NCBI RefSeq assembly: GCF_016806125.1
Contig: NZ_CP047170.1
Location: 62,001 to 126,000, forward strand
Direction of reading: 5' to 3'
From: Ponticoccus alexandrii
Lineage (GTDB): Bacteria; Pseudomonadota; Alphaproteobacteria; Rhodobacterales; Rhodobacteraceae
Length of the DNA: 64,000 nt
Shown here: piece by piece, positions 43,058 to 50,935 of the stretch
Position numbering within the stretch: the stretch's first letter is position 1
How the letters are laid out: every line of letters starts with the position of its first letter
The notes under the pieces: model-generated
Told to the model about the DNA's origin: nothing
Database searches by the model: none
Seen by the model: the letters and a program-made list of their open reading frames with translations, nothing else
Position numbers and translations under genes: made by a program

Positions 43058-43489
43058 CTAGCTGAACCAGCGCCCGAGAAAGGCCAGCGGCAGACCAAGG
43101 ACCTGATCGAAAAGCGCCCAGAGGCCCGGCGCGATCACCGCCCCCAGCAGCGCGGCTTTCAGCGGTGCGCCGCCCAGCACGATCCCCAGCCCGGCGATCA
43201 GAAGGAAGGTCGCCAGCGGAAAGCCCAGTGGCAGCAGCAGGAGAGCATATCCCACGAGAATCGCCAGGGCCGCCGCCTGCCGCGCCATGTGGCTGCGGTC
43301 GGGCCAGTGGACCTCTCCGGACGGAAAGACCACCAGCGAGGCCGACAGGATCATCGCCGGGATGCCCACGATCACCGGAAAGACCGAAGGCCCCAGCACA
43401 TCGCCGAAATTCGCCGTGTAGCCCTGCCCGTACCAGGTATAGAGCGCCGCGATCACAAAGATCGCGACGCCGGCTATCCTGACGGTCAT
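43058..43489 (-). CDS. tctB: Tripartite tricarboxylate transporter small membrane subunit TctB
   Basis: A 143-residue protein with four predicted membrane segments, starting MTVRIAGVAIFVIAALY, the usual layout of TctB. TctB sequences are poorly conserved, so the call rests on size, membrane pattern and position between tctC and tctA. Its ATG overlaps the tctC stop by four bases. Confidence 0.87.
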   Translation of the reverse strand: MTVRIAGVAIFVIAALYTWYGQGYTANFGDVLGPSVFPVIVGIPAMILSASLVVFPSGEVHWPDRSHMARQAAALAILVGYALLLLPLGFPLATFLLIAGLGIVLGGAPLKAALLGAVIAPGLWALFDQVLGLPLAFLGRWFS

Positions 43490-44454
43490 TCAATCACGCC
43501 GATATCGCGCGAGATGTCCGCCATGACCTTTTCCTGTTCCATGACGTAGGCTTCGAACTCTTCGCCGCCGCGCCAGATCGGGACCAGGCCGAACTCGACC
43601 GCCGCGCTCTGCCAGTTCTCCGAGTTGTAGAGCGTTTCGAGGTTCTCGACCCAAGTGGCGTAATCCTCGTCCGAGACCTCGCCGCCGGTGTAGAGGCCGC
43701 GCCAGTTGTAGCCGGTGACATCGATCCCCTGCGAGGCGGCGGTCGGGATGTCGGGGAAGGCCGGGATCGGCTCGTCCGAGAGCGCGGCGAGGACGCGGAT
43801 ATCGCCGGATTCGACGAAGCCCGCGATCTCGCCCAGGTCCGTGGAAACAACGTCGATCTGGCCGCCCATCATCTGCGTGACCGCGTCGGTGCCACCGTCG
43901 AACTGCACCCAGCGCAGATCACCAAGGCTTTCAAGGCCGCCTTCGCGCGCAACCATCAGCAGGCGGATGTGGTCCCAGCCACCGGCCCCCGAAGAGCCCG
44001 CCGTCACGATGGAGCCGGGATCGTTGGCCATGACATCGGTCAGGTCAGCCAGCGACTGAATCGGGCTTTCGTCGTCCACCGCGATCACGCCCACGTCGGC
44101 GCCCAGCATCGCAAGGTAGCGGACCGCGTCCACCGGCGCCGGATAGCGGCCCTGCGCGATCTGCGTGATGCCCACGGTCGAGGTCGCAACGATCAGCTCG
44201 GCGTCTGCCGGGCGCTCGTTCACGACCATGGCGTAGGTCACCGCGCCGACGCCGCCGGGCATGTTGGTGACCTGCACGTTGCCGTCGACAAGGTCCAGTT
44301 CCGTCAGGATGCGACCGATGGTGCGGCAGGTGAAATCCCAGCCGCCGCCGGGGTTGGACGGGGCGATGCATTCCGCCGCCTGCGCCGGGGCGGCCGACAG
44401 TCCCAGAGACAGGACAAGACCGGCCGCAGCCGAAGCGAGTGTAAGGTTTTTCAT
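43486..44454 (-). CDS. tctC: Tripartite tricarboxylate transporter periplasmic binding protein TctC
   Basis: A 322-residue periplasmic binding protein with a signal peptide (residues 1-24, cleavage at AQAAE). The binding region begins IAPSNPGGGWD, the usual TctC ligand loop. It captures a carboxylate for TctAB. The gene is the first of the tct operon and is divergent from the HMG-CoA-lyase/CoA-transferase pair, so the carboxylate is probably the substrate of that pair. Confidence 0.93.
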   Translation of the reverse strand: MKNLTLASAAAGLVLSLGLSAAPAQAAECIAPSNPGGGWDFTCRTIGRILTELDLVDGNVQVTNMPGGVGAVTYAMVVNERPADAELIVATSTVGITQIAQGRYPAPVDAVRYLAMLGADVGVIAVDDESPIQSLADLTDVMANDPGSIVTAGSSGAGGWDHIRLLMVAREGGLESLGDLRWVQFDGGTDAVTQMMGGQIDVVSTDLGEIAGFVESGDIRVLAALSDEPIPAFPDIPTAASQGIDVTGYNWRGLYTGGEVSDEDYATWVENLETLYNSENWQSAAVEFGLVPIWRGGEEFEAYVMEQEKVMADISRDIGVIE

Positions 44455-44762
44455 GTGTTTACTCCTCCCAGAAGTGGACAGAGAAAAGGACATGTCGCGC
44501 CGGTTTGCAAGCATGGTTCCAAGCTGCGGCGCAGCAAGAAATTTCTTCCGCTTGGCCAATGCCAGACAAATTTTCCAGCTTGAAAGAAATTTCCCTGACA
44601 TGTCACGGCGTTGGCGACACGGGCCGATGTCGTTCGCCGCCCCTGCCACGTCGAGACGGATGGTCTAGCCCCCGGTGCCCCTCTTGTGGAGCCTGTTCGT
44701 GATTTGCCATCAAGGTCGAAACGCATCCCTGCCCCCTGCCCTTCATCGAAAGGACCAGCCCC
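44455..44762. promoter_or_regulatory. Divergent promoter region between tctC and the HMG-CoA lyase gene, with repeated GAAATTTC boxes
   Basis: This 308-base gap has no gene. AAGAAATTTCTT at 44536-44547 is a perfect 12-base palindrome. A near copy (AAGAAATTTCCC) lies 48 bases away at 44584-44595, and a weaker one (ACAAATTTTCC) lies between them at 44565-44575. The pattern suggests a regulator binding several sites between the two promoters. No regulator gene is adjacent. Confidence 0.45.
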
Positions 44763-45719
44763 ATGACCACTGCTTCCCCCGTTACCGAAGGCAGCCGGAT
44801 CACCGTCTGCGAGGTCGGTCCCCGCGACGGATTCCAGAACGAAAAGACCTTCATTCCGACCGCGAAGAAGATCGAGATCGCCAACGCGCTTTTCGCCAGC
44901 GGCCTGCGGCACATGCAGGTGACATCCTTTGTCAGCCCGCGCGCCGTGCCGCAACTGGCGGATGCCGAAGAGGTGCTGGCCGGGATTGACCGGCCCGAAG
45001 GCGCATGGGTCACCGCTCTGGTGCCCAACCTACGCGGCGCGGAGCGGGCCGCCACCTGCAAGCTGGACGCGGTGCACACGGTCGTCTCGGCCTCGGAGAC
45101 CCACAACCTGAAGAACGTGAACCGCCCGGTCGAGCAGTCTCTGGAGGAAATGGCGGCGGTCTTCGAGGTGCTCAAGGCTGCGGGCATCGGGGTCGAGGGT
45201 GGCATGGCCACCGCCTTCGGCTGCCCCTTCGAGGGCGTCGTTCCGCCCGAGCAGGTGGCCCGGATCGCCCGCCGCTATCAGGAGCTTGGCGCCGACAGCG
45301 TGTCGCTGGGCGACACCACCGGCATGGCCACCCCGCAGACCGTGCGCGCCGCGATCCGCGCCATCCGCGAGGCGGCACCCGGGCTGGAGATCCACCTGCA
45401 TTTCCACAACACCCGTGGCGTCGGCCTTGCCTGCGTCATGACCGGCCTTGCCGAGGGCGTGACCCATTACGACGCCGCCGTGGGCGGGCTGGGGGGCTGC
45501 CCCTTCGCCGCCGGGGCGACCGGCAATATCTGCACCGAGGACCTTGTCTACCTGCTTCAGGAAAGCGGCTACGAGACCGGCGTGGATCTTGATGCGCTGA
45601 TCGGGGCGGCGAGGCTGACCCAGGGCCAGATCGGCCGCCCCCTGCCCGGCCAAGTCCTCAAGGCCGGTCCCCGGCTGAAGCGTCACGACCCGAAGCTGAC
45701 CGTGACGGCCGCAGGATGA
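44763..45719 (+). CDS. Hydroxymethylglutaryl-CoA lyase family protein
   Basis: A 318-residue TIM-barrel lyase that cleaves HMG-CoA or a close analogue into acetyl-CoA and acetoacetate (or a 2-oxo acid). The catalytic start EVGPRDGFQNE, the metal-binding HLHFHNTRG and the signature GLGGCPFAAGATGNICTED with the catalytic Cys are present. The ATG follows AAGGA. Its stop overlaps the start of a CoA-transferase gene, so the two act together: the transferase makes the CoA ester and the lyase cleaves it. Confidence 0.92.
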   Translation: MTTASPVTEGSRITVCEVGPRDGFQNEKTFIPTAKKIEIANALFASGLRHMQVTSFVSPRAVPQLADAEEVLAGIDRPEGAWVTALVPNLRGAERAATCKLDAVHTVVSASETHNLKNVNRPVEQSLEEMAAVFEVLKAAGIGVEGGMATAFGCPFEGVVPPEQVARIARRYQELGADSVSLGDTTGMATPQTVRAAIRAIREAAPGLEIHLHFHNTRGVGLACVMTGLAEGVTHYDAAVGGLGGCPFAAGATGNICTEDLVYLLQESGYETGVDLDALIGAARLTQGQIGRPLPGQVLKAGPRLKRHDPKLTVTAAG

Positions 45720-46924
45720 GCGCGCCTGCCCCCCTGCCGCTGTCCGGCGTCCGCGTCATCGACCTGACACGCATCCTTTCGGGTCCCTTCTGTTCGATGA
45801 TCCTTGGCGACCTCGGCGCCGAAGTCGTGAAGATCGAGACGCCGGGCGGCGATCCGGTGCGCAAGCAGGGCCACAGGGTCGAAGGCCTGTCGTGGTACTT
45901 CGCCGGGTTCAACCGCAACAAGACCTCGGTGGAGCTGGACCTGCGGAACCCCGAAGGCGTCGCCGTGCTGGAGCGCATGCTGGCGGGTGCCGACATCCTG
46001 ACAGAGAACTTCCGCCCCGGCATCCTCGACCGCATGGGCCTGACTGAAGAGCGCCTGCGCAAGATCAACCCGGACCTTATCGTCGTCAGCGTTAATGGCT
46101 ACGGCAGCGAGGGACCCTATGCCGACCGCCCTGCCTTCGATTTCATCGCGCAGGCCATGTCGGGCTACATGGCCACCAACGGCACCCCCGACACCGGCCC
46201 ACTGCGCACCGCGCCGCCGATCACCGATGTCGTCGCCGGGCTTTATGCCGCGCTTGGCGCCGTGGCGGCGCTGCGCGGACGCGAAAACGGCGGACCGGCG
46301 CAACGGGTCGAGGCCTCGATGATGATGTCGATGATGTCGATGCTGGCCTACCTGACGTCGAACGCGCTTGCGACGGGCCGCGACCCGGTGCCCACCGGCA
46401 ACGACCACCCCATCGCCTCGCCCTACGGGTTGTTCCGGGCCTCGGACGGGGACATCGCCGTGGCGCCCTCGACCGACCGGATCGTGGAGAAGTTCCTTGG
46501 CGAACTGGGCCTTGGCCACCTGCTGACCGACCCGCGTTTCTCCTCGAACGAGGTGCGGCTGCGGCACCGGGCCGAGCTGAACGCGGCGATCAATGAGGCG
46601 CTTGCCCACGATACTCAGGACGCCTGGATCACGCGGCTGAACGCGGCGGGCGTGCCCTCGGGCCGGGTGCAATCGGTCACCGAGGCGCTGGCCGATCCGC
46701 AGGTCGCCGCACAGGACATGGTGCTGCGGGTTCCCCACGAGGGACGCGGCGAGGTCGGCATGATCGGCTTCCCGGTCAAGTTCTCGAAGACGCCTCTGCA
46801 GGTCCGCCACCCGACGCCCGAGCTGGGCGCCGGGGGCCGCGACGCGCTGCGCACCGCCGGTTTCGACGAGGCCGAGATCGACGCGCTGGTCGAGGCCGGT
46901 GTGCTGGGCGCAGGAACCACCTGA
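45716..46924 (+). CDS. CaiB/BaiF family (class III) CoA-transferase
   Basis: A 402-residue class III CoA-transferase: LTRILSGPFCSMILGDLGAE, FNRNKTSVELDLRNPEG, ENFRPGILDRMGL and the catalytic region RPAFDFIAQAMSGYM with the aspartate. Human SUGCT, which uses 3-hydroxy-3-methylglutarate and glutarate, belongs to the same family. Coupling to an HMG-CoA-lyase-like gene by a four-base overlap supports an HMG-like substrate. Confidence 0.92.
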   Translation: MSAPAPLPLSGVRVIDLTRILSGPFCSMILGDLGAEVVKIETPGGDPVRKQGHRVEGLSWYFAGFNRNKTSVELDLRNPEGVAVLERMLAGADILTENFRPGILDRMGLTEERLRKINPDLIVVSVNGYGSEGPYADRPAFDFIAQAMSGYMATNGTPDTGPLRTAPPITDVVAGLYAALGAVAALRGRENGGPAQRVEASMMMSMMSMLAYLTSNALATGRDPVPTGNDHPIASPYGLFRASDGDIAVAPSTDRIVEKFLGELGLGHLLTDPRFSSNEVRLRHRAELNAAINEALAHDTQDAWITRLNAAGVPSGRVQSVTEALADPQVAAQDMVLRVPHEGRGEVGMIGFPVKFSKTPLQVRHPTPELGAGGRDALRTAGFDEAEIDALVEAGVLGAGTT

Positions 46925-46943
46925 GGCCCTCGGGCCTGCCCCC

Positions 46944-47864
46944 CTAGCCCCAGGGGCCGCCCTGTCCGCGGTTGCGCGGGGCGGCGCCCCGATCCGCCAA
47001 GGCGCGGCGGGGGGCCGGGGCGGAACGCCCGCCATGTCCCGCCATCTGCCGCAGGGCCGCGATGCGGTTCTCGGTCGCCGGGTGGGTGGCGAAGAGGTTG
47101 TCGTGCTTGTGGGCGTGCAGCGGGTTGATGATGAACATATGCGCGGTCGCCGGATTGCGTTCTGCCGCGTGGTTATCGATCCGCGCGGCACCCATGGCGA
47201 TCTTTTCCAGCGCCGAGGCCAGCCACAGCGGCTGCCCGCAGATCTCGGCCCCGGCCTTGTCGGCGGCATATTCCCGCGTGCGGCTGATCGCCATCTGCAC
47301 AAGCGCCGCCGCCATGGGCGCAAGAAACATCATCAGCAGCGTGCCCACCAGACCCAGCCTTTCGCGCGAGCCCCCGAAGAACAGCGCAAAGTTGGCAAGC
47401 ATCGAGATCGCCCCGGCGAAGGTCGCGGTGACGGTCATGATCGCGGTGTCATGGTTGCGGATATGGGCGAGTTCGTGGGCGATGACACCGGCCAGCTCTT
47501 CGCGGCTGAGGCTGCGCAGAAGGCCGGTGGTTACCGCGACGGCGGCGTTCTGCGGATTGCGCCCGGTGGCAAAGGCGTTGGGTTGCGGCGTGTCGATCAG
47601 GTAGACCGCCGGCACCGGCATCCCCGCGTTCCGCGCAAGCTCTGCCGTCAGCGCGTGCAGGCCCATGCGGTCACGCGGCGGCACCGGCTCAGCGTTGTGC
47701 ATGCGCAGGACCATGCGATCCGAATTCCACCAGGTGAATACATTCATCCCCGCCGCAACGACGAGCGCGATCAGGGCACCCCCCGTCCCGCCGATCAGGT
47801 AGCCCACACCCATGAAGAGTGCGGTCATCGCGGCCATCAGTATCGCTGTCTTAACGTAACCCAT
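46944..47864 (-). CDS. htpX: Membrane zinc metalloprotease HtpX
   Basis: A 306-residue M48 peptidase with two N-terminal membrane segments, the zinc motif [13 protein letters not shown] (HExxH), two more hydrophobic segments and a downstream Glu ligand in [10 protein letters not shown]. HtpX degrades misfolded inner-membrane proteins with FtsH. The start at 47864 is the second in-frame Met; the earlier one has no ribosome-binding site. The C-terminus is extended by an Arg/Gly/Ala-rich tail. It stands alone, convergent with the CoA-transferase gene. Confidence 0.93.
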   Translation of the reverse strand: MGYVKTAILMAAMTALFMGVGYLIGGTGGALIALVVAAGMNVFTWWNSDRMVLRMHNAEPVPPRDRMGLHALTAELARNAGMPVPAVYLIDTPQPNAFATGRNPQNAAVAVTTGLLRSLSREELAGVIAHELAHIRNHDTAIMTVTATFAGAISMLANFALFFGGSRERLGLVGTLLMMFLAPMAAALVQMAISRTREYAADKAGAEICGQPLWLASALEKIAMGAARIDNHAAERNPATAHMFIINPLHAHKHDNLFATHPATENRIAALRQMAGHGGRSAPAPRRALADRGAAPRNRGQGGPWG

Positions 47865-48104
47865 CTTCGGCTTCCCGACCCTGTCATGAAACGCGGTCAG
47901 CAAGATATGGGCCGCTTCCGGGCCGGTGCAAGCACAGGCGCCCGTACCATGGGCGCCTCGGAACGCGGTGCGTTTCCAGCGCTATCCGGGGATGTAATCG
48001 TTTGCTCGGCTTTGTTGACCCTACGTCAGATTTGCCTTCGCCTGTCTTATGGTCAACCAATGAGGTGAACAAACAGACCGCTTCTACCAAGATTTAAGGG
48101 TTTG

Positions 48105-48485
48105 ATGACCGAAATCGACAGCCTGCTGGGACAGAGTATCGAATCGCGCAGATCCATCCTTGGGCTGGAACGGATGGACCTTGCGGCGCGGGTGGGCCTT
48201 TCCGCAGCGACGATCCGGGACATCGAGGCGGGAAAACGGCGCCCGACAGCACGGCAACTGTTTGACATCGCAGAGGCATTGGGCCTGCATGCGCCGGAAA
48301 TCTTCCCCTCGATCAGCGATGAAGCCGCCACAACAACCCCATCCGGCTCGCCGCCTCTGCCGGGATTTTCTGACGCTCAGGCGGTTGCGGCGCATTATCA
48401 TGCCCTGTCAAAACCGTGTCGTTCCGCAACGTTTTCGTTTTTAGTTGCGTTGCAACTAGTTCCCGATCAGGCTTATGAGGAATGA
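48105..48485 (+). CDS. XRE family (Cro/CI-type) transcriptional regulator
   Basis: A 126-residue protein with an N-terminal helix-turn-helix (ERMDLAARVGLSAATIRDIEAGKRRPTARQLFDIAEALG) and a C-terminal part of about 60 residues of no known family. The ATG at 48105 is chosen over the adjacent TTG. It lies directly upstream of a LuxR gene (16 bases between stop and GTG), so it is probably co-transcribed with and may modulate the quorum-sensing genes. Confidence 0.8.
   Translation: MTEIDSLLGQSIESRRSILGLERMDLAARVGLSAATIRDIEAGKRRPTARQLFDIAEALGLHAPEIFPSISDEAATTTPSGSPPLPGFSDAQAVAAHYHALSKPCRSATFSFLVALQLVPDQAYEE
48442..48458. promoter_or_regulatory. Perfect 17-base palindrome upstream of luxR
   Basis: TAGTTGC-GTT-GCAACTA is a perfect dyad inside the 3' end of the XRE gene, 43 bases before the luxR start. 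A lux-box-like role is plausible: sites of this length usually sit at LuxR-controlled promoters. Confidence 0.5.
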
Positions 48486-48501
48486 TCCCGCATAATCGGG
48501 A

Positions 48502-49227
48502 GTGAACCGATCCTGCGAGCGTCCTGTGGCCGTCATAGACCTGAGTAAAGGCAATTCGCCGAAAAATGACTTTCGGCAGTTCCTGGACACCGTGTGCGAG
48601 ACGCACGAAGTCGATTACGCGGCATATGCCGGGATCGATCCTATTGCGCAGACCGTCCACGGTTTTGTAAACTATCCTGACGAATGGCAGAAAACCTACG
48701 TCGCGCAGAATTTTCAGCACAAGGACCCGACCCTTCTGACGGCCAGTCGCAGTATCGCTCCGGTAGACTGGAAGCGATTGCACGGTGAAACGAACTTCGA
48801 CACCATCTTCCAGACCGCCCATGATTTCGGCATTTCGAAACAGGGCCTGACAATCCCGGTGCGCGGCCCCTATGGCGACATGGGGTTGTTCAGCGTCACC
48901 CGTGATTGTTCGGAACGGGAATGGCAGTTGCTGAAATCCAGCATCCTGTCGGAATTGCAGACCGCCGCCGTGCATATCCACGACCACGTCATCCGGTCCA
49001 ACGCGCTGGGAGCGGCGCTGACGCATCCCGCCTTGTCACAGCGGGAAATTGATGTATTGCAATGGATTGCTGCCGGAAAGACCCAGCAGGACGTCGGTGA
49101 TATCCTGTCGATTTCCAATCGCACGGTCGAGGTCCACCTGCGATCAAGCCGGACAAAACTGGGCGCCCTGACCACGGCACAGGCGGTCGGACGGGCCATC
49201 GGGCTGGGCCTGATCCATCCCCTTTGA
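48502..49227 (+). CDS. luxR: LuxR-type acyl-homoserine-lactone-responsive regulator
   Basis: A 241-residue LuxR regulator. The N-terminal domain has the ligand-pocket residues of the family: W and Y in DEWQKTYVAQNF, Asp-Pro in HKDPTLL and a Trp in SIAPVDW. The C-terminal domain has the LuxR helix-turn-helix (LSQREIDVLQWIAAGKTQQDVG, SNRTVEVHLRSSRTKLG). GTG at 48502 is assumed; GTG at 48526 is possible. It is 108 bases before luxI and in the same direction, the usual pair arrangement. Confidence 0.92.
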   Translation: MNRSCERPVAVIDLSKGNSPKNDFRQFLDTVCETHEVDYAAYAGIDPIAQTVHGFVNYPDEWQKTYVAQNFQHKDPTLLTASRSIAPVDWKRLHGETNFDTIFQTAHDFGISKQGLTIPVRGPYGDMGLFSVTRDCSEREWQLLKSSILSELQTAAVHIHDHVIRSNALGAALTHPALSQREIDVLQWIAAGKTQQDVGDILSISNRTVEVHLRSSRTKLGALTTAQAVGRAIGLGLIHPL

Positions 49228-49259
49228 CCAAGGCCCCGAATATCCTCGAAAAAATCGAC

Positions 49260-49275
49260 TAAGGGGTTTCCCTAA
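49260..49275. promoter_or_regulatory. Possible lux box upstream of luxI
   Basis: TAAGGG-N4-CCCTAA is a 16-base dyad with one mismatch, 60 bases before the luxI start. It is in the right place for LuxR binding, but the arms are short. Confidence 0.35.
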
Positions 49276-49335
49276 TAGAAGGAACCCGCCGGTCACTCTA
49301 TTCTTTTTCTCAGGGGAATGAATGGAGTGGTCAAA

Positions 49336-50187
49336 ATGATCCTGATTATCGACGGTCTCAACCGACACCGCTATACGAAACTGCTCGACGAGATGTTCGA
49401 ACTGCGCGCCCGGGTGTTCCGTGATCGCCTTGGCTGGGACGTCAAGGTCGTGGACGGCAAGGAAATCGACGAGTTCGATGCGCTGGACCCGGCCTATGTG
49501 CTTGGTCTCGACGACGAGGGACACGTGGTTGCCTGCGTTCGCGCGCTTCAGACGACCGGACCGCATATGCTTGCAGATGTCTTCGCGGACATTCTCGACG
49601 GAGAACCGCCGCTGCGCAGCGCGACGATGTGGGAATCGACCCGGTTCTGCGTGGACACCGAGCGGCTGAGCGGCGGAAAATCGCGCAACTCTGTCAGCTA
49701 TGCCACCTGCGAACTGATGACCGGCGCGCTGGAGTACGCGAAGGAATCGGGTATCGAGGACATCGTGACAGTCATCGACCCGATCATGAACCGCGTGCTG
49801 AAGCGTTCGGATTGCGCGCCATACGACTATGTTGGCTCGACCAAGCCGATGGGCAAGACCTCGGCCATGGCCGCGCTTCTCGACTGTACCGACGAGCGTA
49901 TCGACCGCATCCGGGCCTTTGCCGGCATCGAGGGCGATGTCTTCATGGACAGCCAGGCCGCGAAGGCGCTGGAAGATGGGGTCACGCCCGTCGTTCTGGA
50001 CGAACGGCGCCCCCGCAAACCGGCTGCAAGGCCCGCTGTCTCTGCGGAGATGCTGCAGGACTGGTGCAACGAACAGCTGCAAGAGGCGGCTTCGGTGCAG
50101 GATCGGGAAGCCGCAAGAGAGTTGATGTCGACCCTCGAAACCGCGGGCATGATCCCGGGCAACCGGTTGAAGGCAAAGCGGGCCTGA
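49336..50187 (+). CDS. luxI: Acyl-homoserine lactone synthase
   Basis: A 283-residue LuxI synthase that makes acyl-homoserine lactone signals from S-adenosylmethionine and acyl carrier protein. Conserved residues are present: R, F and W in ELRARVFRDRLGW, two acidic residues in DEFDALDPAYVL, R in VACVRALQ, and WESTRFCVD with its Glu and Arg. The ATG at 49336 has GGAG nine bases upstream; an earlier ATG at 49318 lacks spacing. The protein is longer than LuxI (about 195-220) by a 70-residue Arg/Ala-rich C-terminal tail, seen in some Roseobacter synthases. Confidence 0.94.
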   Translation: MILIIDGLNRHRYTKLLDEMFELRARVFRDRLGWDVKVVDGKEIDEFDALDPAYVLGLDDEGHVVACVRALQTTGPHMLADVFADILDGEPPLRSATMWESTRFCVDTERLSGGKSRNSVSYATCELMTGALEYAKESGIEDIVTVIDPIMNRVLKRSDCAPYDYVGSTKPMGKTSAMAALLDCTDERIDRIRAFAGIEGDVFMDSQAAKALEDGVTPVVLDERRPRKPAARPAVSAEMLQDWCNEQLQEAASVQDREAARELMSTLETAGMIPGNRLKAKRA

Positions 50188-50935
50188 GATCGCGAACTTC
50201 GGCAGCGGCGGTGAACAACCCCGCTGCCGAAGCTCTTTAAAGACCTGACAAGGCCGCGAAAATCCTGAATAAGGACAGACTGGGAAAGAGGTTATTCCTT
50301 TCCCTGGTTTCGATGGATGACTGCATCATCCGAGGAATACGGCCCCTTGACGGCGCCTGACCCACCTCACGTATCACTTCCGGCCAATCGTACACGCGCG
50401 CCACATTCAGCGGGCCTGCGGGGGTGACAGAAAAGCGGCGTTGCCCTTTTGCGTTTTGGCGGTCTTAAAGGCACGCAGGATAGCAATTGCCCGGCGCCTT
50501 GTCCTGAGGCGGCACAGTCATTGCACCCAGGCGGCTATTCCGGCGCTCAATCTGAGATCGCACTGCCAAAGTAAGAGTGCGACCTGTGTCCGGCAGTTTA
50601 TCCGAGACATATTCTCTGCTCCATATACGTGAGAACTCAGCGTTCCGGCAAAATCAAGCAGGATCACTGGAACACGGTGTCAAGTCGCGCCGAAGCGATC
50701 CACAGTCTGCCGAGGCAACCACCCGTCAAACAAAGGTAATCTGGGACCAACAGTCAATTCGGCCAAAGCCACCGCACGCCTGCAAATAGGTGCCGCGAAA
50801 TATCAAGCCGACAAAGCAAATGGACGAGAGCGGTTTATCAGCCCCCGCGCCAAGCCCATCGTTCAACGTCGGAGCCGCCATGCCGCTTTGGAGCGACACA
50901 GCGGGCATGCCATTGCGGATCGCAGGACGCAGCCC
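50188..50935. other. Gap after luxI without a recognisable gene
   Basis: After the terminator at 50197-50232 the 700-base stretch holds several short open frames but none matches a family I know. A 7-bp inverted repeat GGGAAAG/CTTTCCC (50282-50304) and GGATGA/TCATCC (50315-50331) lie close together near 50290-50330. The composition is lower in G+C than its neighbours. It could hold a small RNA or decayed genes; neither is shown. Confidence 0.5.
50197..50232 (+). terminator. Terminator hairpin after luxI
   Basis: CTTCGGCAGCGG and CCGCTGCCGAAG form a perfect 12-bp stem with a 12-base loop, followed by CTCTTT. It starts 9 bases after the luxI stop and should end the luxR-luxI transcript. Confidence 0.75.

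Noticed and set aside
48014-48057. GTTGACC/GGTCAAC as an operator before the XRE gene
   Set aside because: The 30-base spacer is too long for a simple dyad and the arms may pair by chance.
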